Source of the DNA: an uncultured Rhodospirillales bacterium
Lineage (GTDB): Bacteria > Pseudomonadota > Alphaproteobacteria > Acetobacterales > Acetobacteraceae
Length of the DNA: 64,000 nucleotides
Assembly: GCA_903928895.1 (NCBI GenBank)
Contig: CAIYSR010000029.1
Span: 1-64,000, forward strand
Direction: 5' to 3'
Shown here: positions 62,103 to 64,000 of the stretch, one piece after another
How the letters are laid out: every line of letters begins with the position of its first letter
Numbering within the stretch: position 1 is the first letter of the stretch
Notes under the pieces: model-generated
Database searches by the model: none
What the model was told of the DNA's origin: nothing
Seen by the model: the letters and a program-made list of their open reading frames with translations, nothing else
Translations under genes and position numbers: made by a program

Positions 62103-62930
62103 TCAATCGAGTTTGTACCCAGCGTCGAAAAGCAAGCGGTCGAAAATCGCCGGCCTGTCTCTCAAGATGGCTTCCCAACCCCAGACAAGGAGCCCAAAAA
62201 AACCGTTATCAGTTCGCGCCAGCTCCGCTCCATTAGGCAAGTAGCCTGCCAAATTTCTGAATGAGACTTCAGCCCCGAACATTCTCAATATCTCGCCCCA
62301 TTCTTGGTTTACTTTCTTTAATAAATCCGGATTCCGGCTATTATTTATGGGTCGAGTATGCAAAACAGATATCGAATCGAATATGAATATTCCCTCGCCG
62401 CCGAGAATCACGGGCCAAGCAGCATCGAGGCCCCATCCAAACCCTGTTTTTGATAAAGCAAACGTCGTCACACAGCGCTTGAAGGCGCTAATTTCGAAAC
62501 ACGGCATCATAATCTCTACAAAATTCGTTTTCCTCGCTTTAAAATTTGAATTTTGCAGCGTTATCAGATGGCTAAAATGCGACGCCGTATCCAAGGACGG
62601 GGCCGCCAGCATAGCATTACGCTGGGGCATCTGAAGGAAAAAATCATTTATAGTACTTTGATCTGTGAGTATATCATCATCCGGCAGCCAAATATAATCA
62701 TATTTCGAATAATAATTCTCGCCAAATTCATCTGAGTGAAACAAGGCGGCTAGGCCTGCCCATTTCTGACCAACGAGCACCCCCGATTCTGCAACTCCTG
62801 CCTGTTTCTTAAACTGGATCTCCTCGAACGGGCACAATAACAGATCCCAGGTGCGTGTCGTTTTATCGCCCAGCCAAGCCTCATGCAGAGAACTTCTCCC
62901 GCATCTCAGTACAATTAGATTACGATTCAT
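62103..62930 (-). CDS. DUF707-like protein, probable glycosyltransferase-type enzyme
   Basis: This 275-residue protein begins NLIVLRCGRSSLHEAWL with RTWDLLLCPF, the opening of the DUF707 family. DYIWLPDDDILTD carries a DDD motif typical of GT-A-like metal sites. TGFGWGLDAAWP and FDSISVLHTRPIN are also family-like. The reaction is not known; a sugar-transfer role in surface glycan synthesis is plausible. ATG 62930 (MNRNLIVL) is used; an in-frame ATG at 62984 adds non-conserved residues. Base composition is low in GC, like its neighbours. Confidence 0.8.
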   Translation of the reverse strand: MNRNLIVLRCGRSSLHEAWLGDKTTRTWDLLLCPFEEIQFKKQAGVAESGVLVGQKWAGLAALFHSDEFGENYYSKYDYIWLPDDDILTDQSTINDFFLQMPQRNAMLAAPSLDTASHFSHLITLQNSNFKARKTNFVEIMMPCFEISAFKRCVTTFALSKTGFGWGLDAAWPVILGGEGIFIFDSISVLHTRPINNSRNPDLLKKVNQEWGEILRMFGAEVSFRNLAGYLPNGAELARTDNGFFGLLVWGWEAILRDRPAIFDRLLFDAGYKLD

Positions 62931-63376
62931 CGCACATCCTCTTTTGGTGCATTGCTGCATAGCAAGAACTAGGGGAAGCCGCAACCGCTACTCCGGCCCC
63001 GGCGAGGACCTACCACAGGGACCAATCGGGCCAACTTTGAGCGGGAAGCCCGAATTCATCCGCACCGGTGATGTGGCTGGGCGAGGTCGGGAAGCCCTAC
63101 ACTCAGCGGTCGCCGTTGGACATCGCTCGGTTTCGGTTGGACAGTTCGATTGCGTCCTGTTATCCTACGCATCATGGTTTATGAGGAATGAGGGCTATGC
63201 TTCGAGGCTTGTTTGCAACGCGTGTCTGCGGTTCTTTGAGCACTTTTTCGTGAGCCGGGCGAGGCGTTGGTACTACTAAATGAAGAAGGAACTGACCAAA
63301 ATGCCACGTTCGATTAGTAGCTCCGGACTGGAATATGCTTATGATACCCAATACGATTCTTCGAAAGGAATTTTCC
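62931..63376. other. Gene-poor stretch in the low-GC region
   Basis: About 445 bases separate divergent glycan genes. I see no credible gene. A short frame near 63071-63180 reads MWLGEVGKPYTQRSPLDIA, faintly like the C-terminus of MbcA/ParS-type antitoxins, but it has a stop just upstream and no support. Remnant sequence from an earlier insertion or recombination is possible. Confidence 0.4.
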
Positions 63377-64000
63377 ATGGTTGATGGTAATTCCGGGGCT
63401 GCGCTTTCTCCGACAGACCTCGTTCCGGTCGTGCGGGAAGCGCTTTCGCAGATATTCAGTTTCAAAGGGCCTGAGTACGACGGCGGCAACTTGTTGGCCT
63501 TCCGTCGCCTCGCGACAGCGCTTGATTCTGCCATGTTTCTCGAAAATGAGCTGTATCATGCTCGGGTATTTGACGGCGCTCTGGAGCTATTGGAGTATTG
63601 TTTTAAGCAAGCCTCCATCGACGGACTTTTAATGGAGTTTGGCGTTTTTTCTGGCCGAACAATAAATTTTCTGGCCGGCTTAACCGCGAGCAAGATATTC
63701 GGATTTGATAGTTTTCAGGGACTACCTGAGGATTGGCGGCCTGATTTTAGGGCTGGGGCCTTCCAGACGTCTTTGCCACCGGTAGCTGGGAATGTTGAAC
63801 TCGTGGTTGGGTGGTTTAACGAGACTCTTCCGAAGTTCCTCGGCGAAATCGACGGCACAATTTCTTTCTTACACGTCGACTGTGATCTTTATTCATCTAC
63901 CAAAACAATTTTTGACGCGTGTGGCAACCGCATTAGGAGTGGCACGGTTATCGTATTTGATGAATATTTTAACTATCATGGATGGCGCCATGGCGAGTAT
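63377..64000 (+). CDS. TylF/MycF-type SAM-dependent O-methyltransferase, truncated by window end
   Basis: The frame from ATG 63377 gives 208 residues and continues past the window. AAAGGAA lies eight bases upstream as ribosome binding site. It is a class I methyltransferase of the TylF (macrocin O-methyltransferase) family. The SAM-binding motif is MEFGVFSGRT at about 86-95. GFDSFQGLPEDW (109-120), FLHVDCDLYSSTKT (164-177) and VIVFDEYFNYHGWRHGEY (191-208) are strongly conserved in it; the last carries metal ligands. Members methylate sugars or glycan chains, fitting the neighbouring glycosyltransferases. Base composition is low in GC. Confidence 0.88.
   Translation, partial: MVDGNSGAALSPTDLVPVVREALSQIFSFKGPEYDGGNLLAFRRLATALDSAMFLENELYHARVFDGALELLEYCFKQASIDGLLMEFGVFSGRTINFLAGLTASKIFGFDSFQGLPEDWRPDFRAGAFQTSLPPVAGNVELVVGWFNETLPKFLGEIDGTISFLHVDCDLYSSTKTIFDACGNRIRSGTVIVFDEYFNYHGWRHGEY

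Noticed and set aside
62851-63279. 142-codon plus-strand frame in the low-GC region
   Set aside because: It begins antisense to the DUF707-like gene, and its sequence shows no family features.

Overview
The window reads as chromosome of a high-GC alphaproteobacterium, most likely Acetobacteraceae (Rhodospirillales). The evidence is the ECF sigma/ChrR pair, the alphaproteobacterial S24 regulator with a GAAC-N7-GAAC (LexA-type) box, the fused CysNC, short Psd plus PssA, a Hint_2 protein, and several small proteins I associate with that family. The family call is inference; class level is firmer. Almost all of 1-61 kb is dense, GC-rich housekeeping and metabolic sequence with many ATGA/GTGA/TGATG overlaps. 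From about 61.1 kb to the end the base composition drops sharply and gene density falls, which looks like an acquired surface-glycan region.

Layout. 0-9.3 kb (minus strand): an edge fragment, pepN, a PrsW-type protease, rmuC coupled to a Bcr/CflA transporter, and a DinG/XPD-type helicase. 9.4-12 kb: tyrosine/homogentisate catabolism (hmgA-fahA). 12-15.4 kb: an LLM flavin/F420-type oxidoreductase divergent from a fused FO synthase, implying coenzyme F420 (deazaflavin) metabolism. 15.5-25.2 kb: a chemoreceptor ending in a PilZ domain, an RND efflux pair with its TetR regulator and two operator-like palindromes, and a GGDEF/DUF2336 operon. 25.3-29.6 kb: dapD-dapE, two small related membrane proteins and a proline racemase-family enzyme. 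29.5-32.5 kb: an acyltransferase and an O-antigen polymerase/ligase-like protein. 33-40 kb: hemN with a perfect FNR/FixK box, ompW, then hldE-cysD-cysNC, peroxiredoxin and YqgE.

40.9-45.5 kb: a complete branched-chain amino-acid-type ABC transporter. 45.5-48.1 kb: a two-gene Hint operon with a leader hairpin, a 118-residue conserved protein divergent from an S24-family repressor across the LexA-type box, and tRNA-Pro(CGG). 48.2-52.7 kb: LOG protein, cytochrome b561-like protein, LysM protein, psd-pssA. 52.7-59.3 kb: the most striking block. An RpoE-ChrR singlet-oxygen-type sigma/anti-sigma pair heads a tightly coupled minus-strand operon (alpha/beta hydrolase, DUF1295, Cfa-type methyltransferase, membrane protein) and faces a plus-strand FAD oxidoreductase-DUF1365 pair, with sigma-E-like promoter elements of identical spacing on both strands. 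59.3-64 kb: serine hydrolase, a Pro/Arg-rich conserved protein with a near-leaderless promoter, then the low-GC region with a GT25 glycosyltransferase, a DUF707-like protein and a TylF-type methyltransferase cut by the window end.

Three copies of a U-run/A-run hairpin element sit directly after the stop codons of pepN, cysNC and the peroxiredoxin gene, all in the orientation of the upstream gene and with compensatory base changes. No CRISPR array, rRNA, prophage or complete insertion sequence was found.
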